NCBI GenBank assembly: GCA_965203635.1
Contig: OZ241903.1
Coordinates: 2,356,001-2,420,000, forward strand
Direction of reading: 5' to 3'
Length of the DNA: 64,000 bases
Source: Aldehydirespirator sp965203635
GTDB taxonomy: Bacteria > Actinomycetota > Acidimicrobiia > Acidimicrobiales > Aldehydirespiratoraceae
The notes beneath the pieces are model-generated. The model had not been told where the DNA came from. It saw nothing but the letters and a program-made list of their open reading frames with translations, and ran no database searches. Made by a program: the position numbers and the translations under genes. Below, piece after piece: positions 17,300 to 25,260 of the stretch; the stretch's first letter is position 1, and each line of letters begins with the position of its first letter.

Positions 17300-19360
17300 A
17301 TGATCAAGCCGGCGGGGGCTGGCTTCGTCCTCGACGAGTTCCAGCGCCGCGCCATAGAGCACCTTGATTCCGGACGCTCGGTGCTGGTCACCGCGCCCAC
17401 CGGCTCCGGCAAGACGGTGGTGGCCGACCATGCGGTCGACCGGGCCCTGGCGGCGGGCCGGCGGGCCTTCTACACCGCGCCCATCAAGGCCCTCTCCAAC
17501 CAGAAGTACCGGGACCTGTGCCGGAGGCTCGGTCCGCACCGGGTGGGCCTGCTCACCGGTGACAACGTCATCGCCGGCGACGCCGACGTCGTGGTCATGA
17601 CCACCGAGGTGCTGCGCAACATGCTCTACGCGGAGGCTGTTGACGACCGGCTCGGCGCGGTGGTGCTCGACGAGGTGCACTACCTGGAGGACCCCTACCG
17701 CGGGCCGGTGTGGGAGGAGGTGATCCTGCACCTGCCGGAGAGCGTGGTGCTGGTATGCCTGTCGGCCACCGTCTCCAACCACGAGCAGCTGGGCGGTTGG
17801 CTCAAGCAGGTGAGCGGCCCGACTGCGGTGGTGGTGGAGTCCCGGAGGCCGGTGCCACTCACGAACCTGTACGCCGTGGGTAGGCGTCGCAGCGACGCGG
17901 TGGAACTCATGCCCACCCTGGTCGACGGCAAGCCCAACCCGAAGGGAGAACGCTTCGACCGCCCCGCAGCACCTAGCGGACCTCGTGGTGCGGGTGGTTC
18001 GCGGCGTGGCGGACCCCGCCGTTCGGGGAGTCCTGAGCACCGGGGGCACCGCCCGCGTGCTCCGTGGCGGCCGCCCCGCCGCGTCGATCTGCTGACAGAG
18101 TTGGAGGGGCGGGGCCTGCTGCCCGTGATCTGGTTCGTGTTCAGCCGGAAGGGGTGCGACCAGGCCGCAGCCCGACTCGTACGTGACGGGGCTTGCTTCA
18201 CCGATGACGCCGAGGCCGCCCGTATCGACGAGATCGTCGAGTCGCGCCTCGGTCTCCTCGACCCCGCCGATCTGGCCGCGCTGGGCGCCGGGCGCTGGGC
18301 CGACCGGCTGCGCCTGGGCATCGCGTCGCACCATGCCGGTCTGGTGCCGGTGTTCAAAGAGGCCGTGGAGCATTGTTTCGTCGAGGGACTGGTGAAGGTG
18401 GTGTTCGCCACCGAGACCCTGGCCTTGGGCGTGAACATGCCGGCCCGCAGTGTCGTGATCGACAAGCCCGTCAAGTACGACGGCCAACGCACCGTCCCGC
18501 TCCGTGCCGCCCAGTACACGCAGTTCACCGGCCGGGCCGGGCGCCGCGGCATCGACGAGGCCGGATGGGCGGTGGCGCTCTGGTCGCCGGACTGCACCTT
18601 CGGTGAGATGGCAGAGATGGCGTCGAGCCGGTCCTTCGAACTGCGCTCGGCCTTCCGGCCCACCTACAACATGGTGGCCGGCCTGCTGGGTCGCATGCCT
18701 GCCGGGGCGGCCCGTGACCTGATCGGTCGCTCCTTCGCCCAGTACCAGGCGGAAACGGCGTCGTTGCCCGTCGATCTGGCCCGTCGCTTCGATGCAGTGG
18801 CCGGAGTGCTGCGTGAGCGGGGTCACCTGGACGGCTGGACCCTCACCGACTCGGGGTCGCTGGTGTCGCGCATCTTCCACGAGGCCGACCTGGTCGTAGC
18901 CGAGGCATTGGCCCGCGGGCTCCTCGACGGCCTGTCGCCGCCCGAGCTGGCCTCCGTGCTCTCGGCCTTCACCTACGAGCACCGTTCGCCCGGCCCCAGG
19001 CCCGAGGTGTGGATACCCTCGGGCACCGCCTACCGCCGCCTGCGCCGCATCGGCACCCTCCTCGACGGCCTGCACCGCGTCGAGCGGAAGTTCGGCGTTG
19101 AACCCACCCGGTCGCTGGAGACCGGCTTCGGGCCCGCGGCCCATCGCTGGGCGGCCGGGGAGTCGTTCGAGGCTCTCCAGGACGAGCGGTTCTCGGCCGG
19201 CGACTTCGTGCGCAACGTCAAACAGGTGATCGATCTGGCCCGCCGGATCGCCGCGGTGGCTCCCGACCACCGCACCTCGGCCGCGGCCCAGCAGACGGTC
19301 TCCGCGCTCAACAGGGGAGTGGTCGCCCTGTCGGGCGCGGTGTACGAGCCTGCGGCATGA
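17300..19360 (+). CDS. helY: HelY-like Ski2-family RNA helicase
   Basis: A DEVH-box superfamily 2 helicase related to Mtr4/Ski2, probably acting on RNA. From the ATG at 17300 there are 686 residues. Motif I is APTGSGKT (32-39), motif II LDEVHYLE (123-130), motif III SATVSN, then TETLALGVNMPARSVV and QFTGRAGRRG (motif VI). A Pro/Arg/Gly-rich insert (about 218-258, GPRGAGGSRRGGPRR) separates the lobes. Typical HelY is near 900 residues, so this one is short at the C-terminus. It overlaps the next gene by ATGA. Confidence 0.88.
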   Translation: MIKPAGAGFVLDEFQRRAIEHLDSGRSVLVTAPTGSGKTVVADHAVDRALAAGRRAFYTAPIKALSNQKYRDLCRRLGPHRVGLLTGDNVIAGDADVVVMTTEVLRNMLYAEAVDDRLGAVVLDEVHYLEDPYRGPVWEEVILHLPESVVLVCLSATVSNHEQLGGWLKQVSGPTAVVVESRRPVPLTNLYAVGRRRSDAVELMPTLVDGKPNPKGERFDRPAAPSGPRGAGGSRRGGPRRSGSPEHRGHRPRAPWRPPRRVDLLTELEGRGLLPVIWFVFSRKGCDQAAARLVRDGACFTDDAEAARIDEIVESRLGLLDPADLAALGAGRWADRLRLGIASHHAGLVPVFKEAVEHCFVEGLVKVVFATETLALGVNMPARSVVIDKPVKYDGQRTVPLRAAQYTQFTGRAGRRGIDEAGWAVALWSPDCTFGEMAEMASSRSFELRSAFRPTYNMVAGLLGRMPAGAARDLIGRSFAQYQAETASLPVDLARRFDAVAGVLRERGHLDGWTLTDSGSLVSRIFHEADLVVAEALARGLLDGLSPPELASVLSAFTYEHRSPGPRPEVWIPSGTAYRRLRRIGTLLDGLHRVERKFGVEPTRSLETGFGPAAHRWAAGESFEALQDERFSAGDFVRNVKQVIDLARRIAAVAPDHRTSAAAQQTVSALNRGVVALSGAVYEPAA

Positions 19361-19995
19361 TCGGCAAGCGCGGTTCGGGCTGGGGCGTCGACTGGGGCGT
19401 CGAGGGCGACCTCCCGCCCGATGCCCGGACCGCGGACACTGACGCCGCTGCGGGCAGGATCGTGGCTGAAGCCCGCAGGGCCAACCGGGAGATCCCGCCG
19501 GTGGTGCTGACGGGAGGTGACTTGGCCCGCACCCTCGGCGTGTCCCCGGTCTCCGAAGCGTCGCCCCAGCCCGGCACCGCGACCGGGATCCGGATTCCTG
19601 CCGACGTGGGGGCTGCCCTGGTGGACGGCCGGCTGCACTGGTTCGTGGCCCATCTCGTGGCCCGCAGGTCCTGGTGGCGGGGCCGGCTGCTGGTGGCGGC
19701 CAACGCATCGTTCATCGGTCGCTGGAACGCGGCGCCCCGGTCCCATCCGGGCGACGGCCGCCTCGATGTGTTCGATGCAGACCCGCCACTGGCCGTGCGC
19801 CTCGCGGCCCGCCGCCGCCTGCCCTCGGGCAGCCACGTCCCCCACCCGCAGATCACCCAGCGACGGATCACCGCGGCCCAATACGACCTGGATCCCGCCC
19901 TGGACATCTACCTGGACGGCGTGCGCCTGGGCCGGGCCCGAACCCTCAGCCTGCGGGTCGAGGCCGGCGCTCTGGACGTCTGGGTCCCGACGTGA
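19357..19995 (+). CDS. Protein with similarity to the C-terminal domain of diacylglycerol/NAD kinase-like proteins
   Basis: Translationally coupled to helY (ATGA). The 212 residues lack the nucleotide-binding N-lobe of YegS/DAGK kinases. The second half, though, resembles the beta-sandwich that follows it, with GRWNAAPRSHPGDGRLDVFD, HVPHPQI and the ending IYLDGVRLGRARTLSLRVEA. It may bind lipid or act as a partner subunit. Function is not known; similarity was judged by eye. Confidence 0.55.
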   Translation: MIGKRGSGWGVDWGVEGDLPPDARTADTDAAAGRIVAEARRANREIPPVVLTGGDLARTLGVSPVSEASPQPGTATGIRIPADVGAALVDGRLHWFVAHLVARRSWWRGRLLVAANASFIGRWNAAPRSHPGDGRLDVFDADPPLAVRLAARRRLPSGSHVPHPQITQRRITAAQYDLDPALDIYLDGVRLGRARTLSLRVEAGALDVWVPT

Positions 19996-20008
19996 CGGCC
20001 TCTAGCTC

Positions 20009-20014
20009 TAGTAT
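20009..20014 (+). promoter_or_regulatory. -10-like element of the M20 gene
   Basis: TAGTAT ends 6 nt before the ATG at 20021, the leaderless spacing shared by several genes here. Confidence 0.45.
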
Positions 20015-20020
20015 CCAACC

Positions 20021-21193
20021 ATGGACATAGCTGACGCCAAGCGACGGGTCTGCGAGGAGATCGACCGTCTGACTCCTGAACTGCTCGACGTGTCGCACCG
20101 CATCCACTCGCGGCCCGAACTGTGCTTCGAGGAGCACCACGCCCACGACCTGCTCACCGAAGTGCTGGACGATCACGGCCTGGACGTGCAGCGCCGCGCC
20201 TACGGCCTAGACACCGCCTTCGAGGCCCGAGCCGGCGACGGCGACGGACCGCTGGTGGCCGTTGTGTGCGAGTACGACGCCCTTCCCGGGATCGGCCATG
20301 CCTGTGGTCACAACATCATCGCCGCCTCCGGACTGGGGGCGGGCCTGGCCCTGGCGTCGCTGACCGGCGAGGCCGGCGGGCGGGTCGCCGTGATGGGGAC
20401 CCCGGCAGAGGAGGGCGGGGGCGGCAAGGAGATCATGCTCCGGGCGGGAGCGTTCTCCGATGCCGACGCGGCCATGATGGTGCACCCCGCCAACCACGAG
20501 TTGAGCGTGTTCCACGCGGTGGCGGTCCAGCGGCTCAACGCCCGCTACACCGGAGCCGCCGCCCACGCTGCCGCCGCGCCCGAGAAGGGCCGCAACGCGC
20601 TCGACGCGGCCGTGCTCGGCTACAACGCGGTCGCCGCCCTGCGCCAGCACATCCGCGACGACGAGCGGATCCACGGAATTTTCACCGACGGGGGCGCCAA
20701 GGCCAACATCGTTCCGGCCACGGCCGCGGTCGAGTGGTACGTGCGCTCCGCCGACCTCGCATCACTGGAGCCGCTCAAGGAGAGGGTGGCCGCCTGCCTG
20801 AGGGCGGGCGCCGCCGCGGCCGGCTGCGAGGTCGATCTCGAATGGGGCGATCACGCCTATGCCGACATGAACGACAACCCGACCCTGCTCGACCGCTACC
20901 TGGCCAACCTCGACGCTGTGGGCCGCACGGTGGCGCCCGACCCACAGGCCCGGGTGGTGGGCAGCACCGACATGGGCAACGTGAGCTACACCGTTCCCTC
21001 CATACATCCCATGATCAAGGTCGCGCCGGATGACGTGGCCATCCACACGCCGCGCTTCGCCGAGTACGCCCGGGGCTCCGAGGGCGACTCGGCCGTGATC
21101 GACGGCGCCAAGATGCTGGCCATGACCGCGCTGGACTGCTGGTTGGACAAGGCCGTGCTGCCTGCAGTGCAGGCCGAGTTCGCCGCCACCTAG
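20021..21193 (+). CDS. M20 family amidohydrolase/peptidase
   Basis: A 390-residue zinc hydrolase of the M20D type (AbgB, PM20D2 or amidohydrolase-like), which cuts amide or dipeptide bonds. Metal-binding regions are CEYDALPGIGHACGHNIIA, GTPAEEGGGGKEIMLRAG and the C-terminal STDMGNVSYTVPSIHPMI. The dimerisation domain sits near 180-290 (YTGAAAHAAAAPEKGRNALD). Cytosolic; no signal peptide. The native substrate cannot be read from sequence. It stands alone between helY and the ThyX-like gene. Confidence 0.85.
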   Translation: MDIADAKRRVCEEIDRLTPELLDVSHRIHSRPELCFEEHHAHDLLTEVLDDHGLDVQRRAYGLDTAFEARAGDGDGPLVAVVCEYDALPGIGHACGHNIIAASGLGAGLALASLTGEAGGRVAVMGTPAEEGGGGKEIMLRAGAFSDADAAMMVHPANHELSVFHAVAVQRLNARYTGAAAHAAAAPEKGRNALDAAVLGYNAVAALRQHIRDDERIHGIFTDGGAKANIVPATAAVEWYVRSADLASLEPLKERVAACLRAGAAAAGCEVDLEWGDHAYADMNDNPTLLDRYLANLDAVGRTVAPDPQARVVGSTDMGNVSYTVPSIHPMIKVAPDDVAIHTPRFAEYARGSEGDSAVIDGAKMLAMTALDCWLDKAVLPAVQAEFAAT

Positions 21194-21235
21194 CAGCTCT
21201 AGAGCGATCCGCGCCCGGCGCAGCCCGCAGCCCTA

Positions 21236-22924
21236 ATGTCGCGCCCCGTGAACCTGTACGCGGCGGAGTCCTTCTCGCCCGAGGAGGCCGACATCCTGCG
21301 CCGGTACTTCACCAACCTGGATGAGCCGGTGTTCGCGCTGGTGAACCTGCCCGAGGTCGTCAAGGGCGCCCTGTTCGCCCGCTACTCCCGGTCGATGTCG
21401 AGCCTCCGCCGGCTGTTCCTCGACGAGTTCGTCGACGATCTCGACATCACCGGGGACATCACGATCGACGCCACCATCGGCCTGCGCCGGGCCGAGGCTC
21501 TGTACGACCGGGTCTTCTTCGAGTACGGAGACGACTCCGTGGCCCAGCTCGGCGGCGTGCATCTGGCCTGCGAGCAGGCCTCCAACCTGCTGACCAAGGT
21601 GCTGGAGTGGGGCCGGCTGATGGCCTACCTGGAGCAGAGCACCCGCTACATCGCCTACGACCAGCGTCTCGGGGGCCGCTACCGCTACTACCGCGACTCG
21701 CAGGTGCTGAACTCGTCGCTGGGCACGCGCTACGTGGGCGACATCGACCGCATGTTCTCGACCTATTCCGAGCTCGTGCCGGTCATGCAGGACTTCTTCC
21801 GGACCAACGTGCCCAAGGAGTCCGGCGACTCCGACTTCGCCTACCGGCAGGCGATCAAGGCCAGAGCCCTGGACTCGATCCGCGGGCTGCTCCCGGCCGC
21901 GTCGCTTAGCAACGTCGGCATCTACGGCACCGGCCAGTCCTATGAGGCACTGCTCCTGCGGATGCGGGCCCATCCCCTTCCTGAGTCCCGCTTCTACGCC
22001 GACATGATGCTCACCGAACTGCGCAAGGTGATCCCCTCGTTCCTCAAACGGGTGGACCTGCCCGACCGCGGCGGCCTCACGTCGCGCTACCTGGCCGACA
22101 ACCGGGGCGCCATGGAGGACCTGGCGGACCGCGTCTTCGGCGACGCGGTGGGAGGGCCGGTCACCGACGACTCGGTCGAGCTGGTGGACTTCGACCCCGA
22201 CGGCGAGACCAAGATGATCGCGGCGATGCTCTACCCCCACACGTCGCTGGCGGACCGCACCGTCGAGTCCAGGGTGAGAGCCATGCCGGCCGCCGAGCGT
22301 GTAGCTGCGGTCCGGGCCTACTGCGGGGACCGGCAGAACCGTCGCCACCGCCCCGGCCGGGCGCTCGAACGCGTCTACTACCGCTTCGACGTGCTGTCCG
22401 ATTACGGGGCGTTCCGAGACCTCCAGCGCCATCGGATGCTGACCATCGAATGGCAGCCGCTGTCCACCCGCCACGGCTATGTCCGGCCTTCCGCAGTGGA
22501 CGCGGCCGGCGAGGACGAGAGGTTCGATGAGGTCATGGCCCGCTCGGCCCGGCTCTACGAGGCCCTTAGCGCCGAGTTCAGCGACCAGGCCTCCTACGCC
22601 GTCGCGCTCGCCTACCGGATCCGGTACTCGATGCAGATGAACGCCCGCGAGGCGATGCACATGTTGGAATTGCGGACCACTCCCCAGGGCCACCCCGCCT
22701 ATCGCAGCGTGTGCCAGCGGATGCACACGCTCATCGCCACCGAAGCGGGTCATGCCGCCGTCGCCGAACTGATGTCGTTCGTGAACCACGCCACCGATCC
22801 CGGGCTGGGGCGCCTCGACGCCGAGAACCGGGTGGAGAGGCTGCGGACCGCGCCGTCTCATCCTTCATCGGATCTGTCTGCCGGCCGCGACGGCGAAGAC
22901 GACGGAGGTCTGGCCCAAGGTTGA
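21236..22924 (+). CDS. FAD-dependent thymidylate synthase-like double-domain protein
   Basis: A 562-residue protein that looks like two fused ThyX-type domains. The first half has ACEQASNLLTKVLEWGRLMA and the EQSTRYIAYDQR segment. The second half has RHRMLTIEWQPLSTRHGYV, a clearly changed version of the ThyX RHRxxSxNExSxRY motif, and NAREAMHMLELRTTPQGHPAY. Because the signature is divergent in both halves, thymidylate synthase activity is doubtful. Proteins of this architecture are conserved in some actinobacteria and Thermus-like bacteria. A GTG at 21248 is an alternative start, since TAATGT lies 8 nt upstream of it. Confidence 0.75.
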   Translation: MSRPVNLYAAESFSPEEADILRRYFTNLDEPVFALVNLPEVVKGALFARYSRSMSSLRRLFLDEFVDDLDITGDITIDATIGLRRAEALYDRVFFEYGDDSVAQLGGVHLACEQASNLLTKVLEWGRLMAYLEQSTRYIAYDQRLGGRYRYYRDSQVLNSSLGTRYVGDIDRMFSTYSELVPVMQDFFRTNVPKESGDSDFAYRQAIKARALDSIRGLLPAASLSNVGIYGTGQSYEALLLRMRAHPLPESRFYADMMLTELRKVIPSFLKRVDLPDRGGLTSRYLADNRGAMEDLADRVFGDAVGGPVTDDSVELVDFDPDGETKMIAAMLYPHTSLADRTVESRVRAMPAAERVAAVRAYCGDRQNRRHRPGRALERVYYRFDVLSDYGAFRDLQRHRMLTIEWQPLSTRHGYVRPSAVDAAGEDERFDEVMARSARLYEALSAEFSDQASYAVALAYRIRYSMQMNAREAMHMLELRTTPQGHPAYRSVCQRMHTLIATEAGHAAVAELMSFVNHATDPGLGRLDAENRVERLRTAPSHPSSDLSAGRDGEDDGGLAQG

Positions 22925-22936
22925 TCGGCATGCAAG

Positions 22937-22964
22937 TTGCGCCTAGCCGATCAGTGTCTATGAT
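22937..22964 (+). promoter_or_regulatory. Putative promoter of the Asp-rich DUF4193-like gene
   Basis: TTGCGC (22937-22942), 16 nt, TATGAT (22959-22964). The start ATG lies 41 nt further on, behind GGAG, so this gene probably has a leader. Confidence 0.45.
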
Positions 22965-23005
22965 CCGCCCCACATCCGGTGCCAACCGACCCTTCAGTTG
23001 GAGCG

Positions 23006-23560
23006 ATGAACGAGAAACACCCTCATGACGGTGACGGCGACGACGAGTTCGACGACGACGACGACGACTTCGGTGACTCAGATGCGTTCGAGGGCGATCT
23101 GAGCGATGACTTCGACGGCGACTTCAGCGACGACGACGAGGACTTCGACGGCGACGAGAGTTTCGACGATGACGAGGACTTCGACGGCGACAAGGACTTC
23201 GACGGGGACGCCGAGGAGCTCGAAGAAGACGGCGACGACGAGGCCGACGATGACGACGACGTGCCCATGCCGGCCGACGACGACGATGACGACGAAGTCC
23301 ACCCCAGCGACGTCGAGGCTGATCTGGAGGAGATCCTCAGGGATCGCATTGCCGCCAGTGACGACGACGAGGAGGACGAGGAGGAAGACGCGGGCGAGTC
23401 GAAGGCCACCACGGTGGTTGCGCCGCCCCGCTCGGACGAGTGGACTTGCAACCAATGCTTCCTGATCGTGAGCGTCACCCAGTTCGGCTCGCGCGCCGAT
23501 CCAGTGTGCCCGTCAGGCGAGGAGCCCTGCGAGTCGATCGAGAGGGTTCTCGGAGGCTGA
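23006..23560 (+). CDS. Asp/Glu-rich protein with DUF4193-like zinc-ribbon tail
   Basis: About 130 residues are almost pure Asp, Glu, Phe and Gly (repeats such as DDEDFDGD and DDDDDVPMPA), encoded by GAC/GAT runs. The last 45 residues read DEWTCNQCFLIVSVTQFG and ADPVCPSGEEPCESIERV, with paired cysteines like the small actinobacterial DUF4193 proteins. The acidic region is disordered and may bind cations, nucleic-acid-mimicking partners or RNA polymerase. The ATG at 23006 follows GGAGCG and gives 184 residues, longer than the usual DUF4193 of about 100. Function unknown. Confidence 0.7.
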   Translation: MNEKHPHDGDGDDEFDDDDDDFGDSDAFEGDLSDDFDGDFSDDDEDFDGDESFDDDEDFDGDKDFDGDAEELEEDGDDEADDDDDVPMPADDDDDDEVHPSDVEADLEEILRDRIAASDDDEEDEEEDAGESKATTVVAPPRSDEWTCNQCFLIVSVTQFGSRADPVCPSGEEPCESIERVLGG

Positions 23561-23591
23561 AGGCCGCCGTGCTCGTCACCCGTCCCGGCCG

Positions 23592-24098
23592 ATGACCTCT
23601 ATCGACGAGGGGGCTAGACGGGCTGTCGAAGCCGACATCGCCAGTGTGGCCGGACTGGCGGCCCAGGCGACAGCCGAGATGTCGCAGCTGCGCGGCGGCA
23701 CCGTGTGGTCCCGGCTGGAAGCCCGGCCCGAACCGCAGCTGGAGAGCCTGGTCCGCGACCTGCGAGGCGACGATGCGCTGGTGGTGGTGGGCACCATCGA
23801 CGAAGCGATCGTCGGCTACGGCGCGATCCGTCTCGTGGAATTGCATGACGGCTCGACGGTGGGACGCGTCGGCGACATCTATGTGCTTCCCGACGCACGT
23901 GGCGTTGGAGTCGGCGAGTCCATGATGGAGTTGCTGATGGCTTGGGCCGGCCAGCGCGGCTGCATCGGCGTGGACAGCCTGGCGCTGCCCGGAGACCGCA
24001 GCACCAAGAACTTCTTCGAGACGCACGGCCTGGTAGCCCGGGCGATAACCGTGCATCGCACGCTCGCGGACGCTGCCGGGCCGCTTGAACGCAAGTGA
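23592..24098 (+). CDS. GNAT-family N-acetyltransferase
   Basis: A 168-residue acetyltransferase that transfers acetyl from acetyl-CoA to an unknown acceptor. The core strand and acetyl-CoA-binding loop are seen in GDIYVLPDARGVGVGESMME (the R/Q-x-x-G-x-G/A motif as RGVGVG). This is followed by LLMAWAGQRGCIGVDSLALP and a C-terminal KNFFETHGL, as in many GNATs. It overlaps the next NUDIX gene by GTGA, a likely operon of two small housekeeping-type enzymes. Confidence 0.85.
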   Translation: MTSIDEGARRAVEADIASVAGLAAQATAEMSQLRGGTVWSRLEARPEPQLESLVRDLRGDDALVVVGTIDEAIVGYGAIRLVELHDGSTVGRVGDIYVLPDARGVGVGESMMELLMAWAGQRGCIGVDSLALPGDRSTKNFFETHGLVARAITVHRTLADAAGPLERK

Positions 24099-24502
24099 TC
24101 GAGCGGGTCGAGGTCGCGGTGGGCGCCATCGTCCGCCGCTCCGACGAACTGCTGCTGGTGCGCCGGGGACGCCCGCCCGCGGTGGGGGAGTGGTCCGTTC
24201 CTGGGGGCCGGGTCGAGCCGGGGGAGTTGTTGATGGAGGCGGTCGTGCGCGAGCTGCTCGAGGAGACCGGGCTGCGCGGCGTGTGCGGACCCTTGGTCGG
24301 CTGGGTGGAGCGCATCAGTGAGGACCATCACTTCGTGATCCTCGACTTTGAGGCGACCGTGATCGGCGATGTCGAGCCGACGGCCGGCACAGATGCCGCG
24401 GAGGCCAGGTGGTGGCCGGTGGCCGAGGTGGCCTCCCTGCGGTTGGTGGAGGGCCTAGCGGAGTTCCTCTACGACCACGGGATAATCCCGACGATCGTCT
24501 AG
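24095..24502 (+). CDS. NUDIX hydrolase
   Basis: The 135-residue protein carries a complete NUDIX box (G-x5-E-x7-REL-x-EE-x-GL), seen in GRVEPGELLMEAVVRELLEE with TGL after it. It hydrolyses a nucleoside diphosphate linked to another group; the substrate is unknown. The GTG start at 24095 overlaps the GNAT stop. The stop codon shares CTAG with the convergent enoyl-CoA hydratase gene (24499-24502). Confidence 0.9.
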   Translation: MIERVEVAVGAIVRRSDELLLVRRGRPPAVGEWSVPGGRVEPGELLMEAVVRELLEETGLRGVCGPLVGWVERISEDHHFVILDFEATVIGDVEPTAGTDAAEARWWPVAEVASLRLVEGLAEFLYDHGIIPTIV

Positions 24503-25260
24503 CGGCCCTTCCATACGGGGGGACGCTTCTCGATGAAGGCCAGCGGACCCTCGCGGAAGTCCTCGGTGCCGCGCAGCCCCATCTGGGCCCGTCCCGCGGC
24601 CAGCATTGCCTCCGCGTCGGTCTGGGTGAAGCTCTCGAGCACGAGCCGGCGGGACTCTCGCACGGCCAGGGGGCCGTTGGCGTTGACACGGGCGGCCAGG
24701 CGCCGGGCTGCGTCGAGCGCCTCGCCCGGCTCGCAGAGTTCGTTGACAAGGCCTAGTTCCAGGGCCCGCTCCGCGCTGACCGGGTCACCGGTGAGGACTA
24801 TCTCCATGGCTATGGCCAGTGGGATGGTGCGGGGCAGGCGCACCAGACCGCCGGCGGCGGCGATCAGCGACCGCTTCACCTCGGGGAGGCCGAAGCGGGC
24901 CGCGGTTGAAGCCACTCGCAGGTCGCAGGTGAGTGCAATCTCCGTTCCGCCCGCCAGGGCGGGGCCGTCGATGGCTGCGATCAAGGGCTTGGTCCTCTCC
25001 CGCATCACGATGCCGCCGAACCCGCCCCGCTTGGTGGACAGCTCCGAGAAGCGTCCCTCCGATATGGCCTTGAGGTCGGCGCCGGCGCAGAACACAGGGC
25101 CGGTGTGGGAGAGGATGCCGAGCCACAGCGAGTCGTCCGCCTCCAGGCGATCGACGGCCTCCTCCAAACCTCGGGAGATCACGCCGTTGACCGCGTTGCG
25201 GGCCTCAGGCCGGTTCATGGTGATGACGGCGGTGTTGCCCTCGGTATGGAAGTCGATCAT
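24499..25260 (-). CDS. Enoyl-CoA hydratase/isomerase family protein
   Basis: A 253-residue crotonase-fold protein. The oxyanion hole is formed by CAGADLKAISEGR and ALAGGTEIALTCDLRVAS; the ADLKAIS form is common among mycobacterial EchA proteins. The enzyme probably hydrates enoyl-CoA in fatty-acid or related acyl-CoA breakdown. It overlaps the low-complexity protein gene upstream by ATGA and converges with the NUDIX gene. Confidence 0.88.
   Translation of the reverse strand: MIDFHTEGNTAVITMNRPEARNAVNGVISRGLEEAVDRLEADDSLWLGILSHTGPVFCAGADLKAISEGRFSELSTKRGGFGGIVMRERTKPLIAAIDGPALAGGTEIALTCDLRVASTAARFGLPEVKRSLIAAAGGLVRLPRTIPLAIAMEIVLTGDPVSAERALELGLVNELCEPGEALDAARRLAARVNANGPLAVRESRRLVLESFTQTDAEAMLAAGRAQMGLRGTEDFREGPLAFIEKRPPVWKGR

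Noticed and set aside
17156..19708. A long antisense frame opposite the HelY-like gene
   Set aside because: No recognisable domains, composition typical of a GC-rich shadow, and the sense protein has all helicase motifs.
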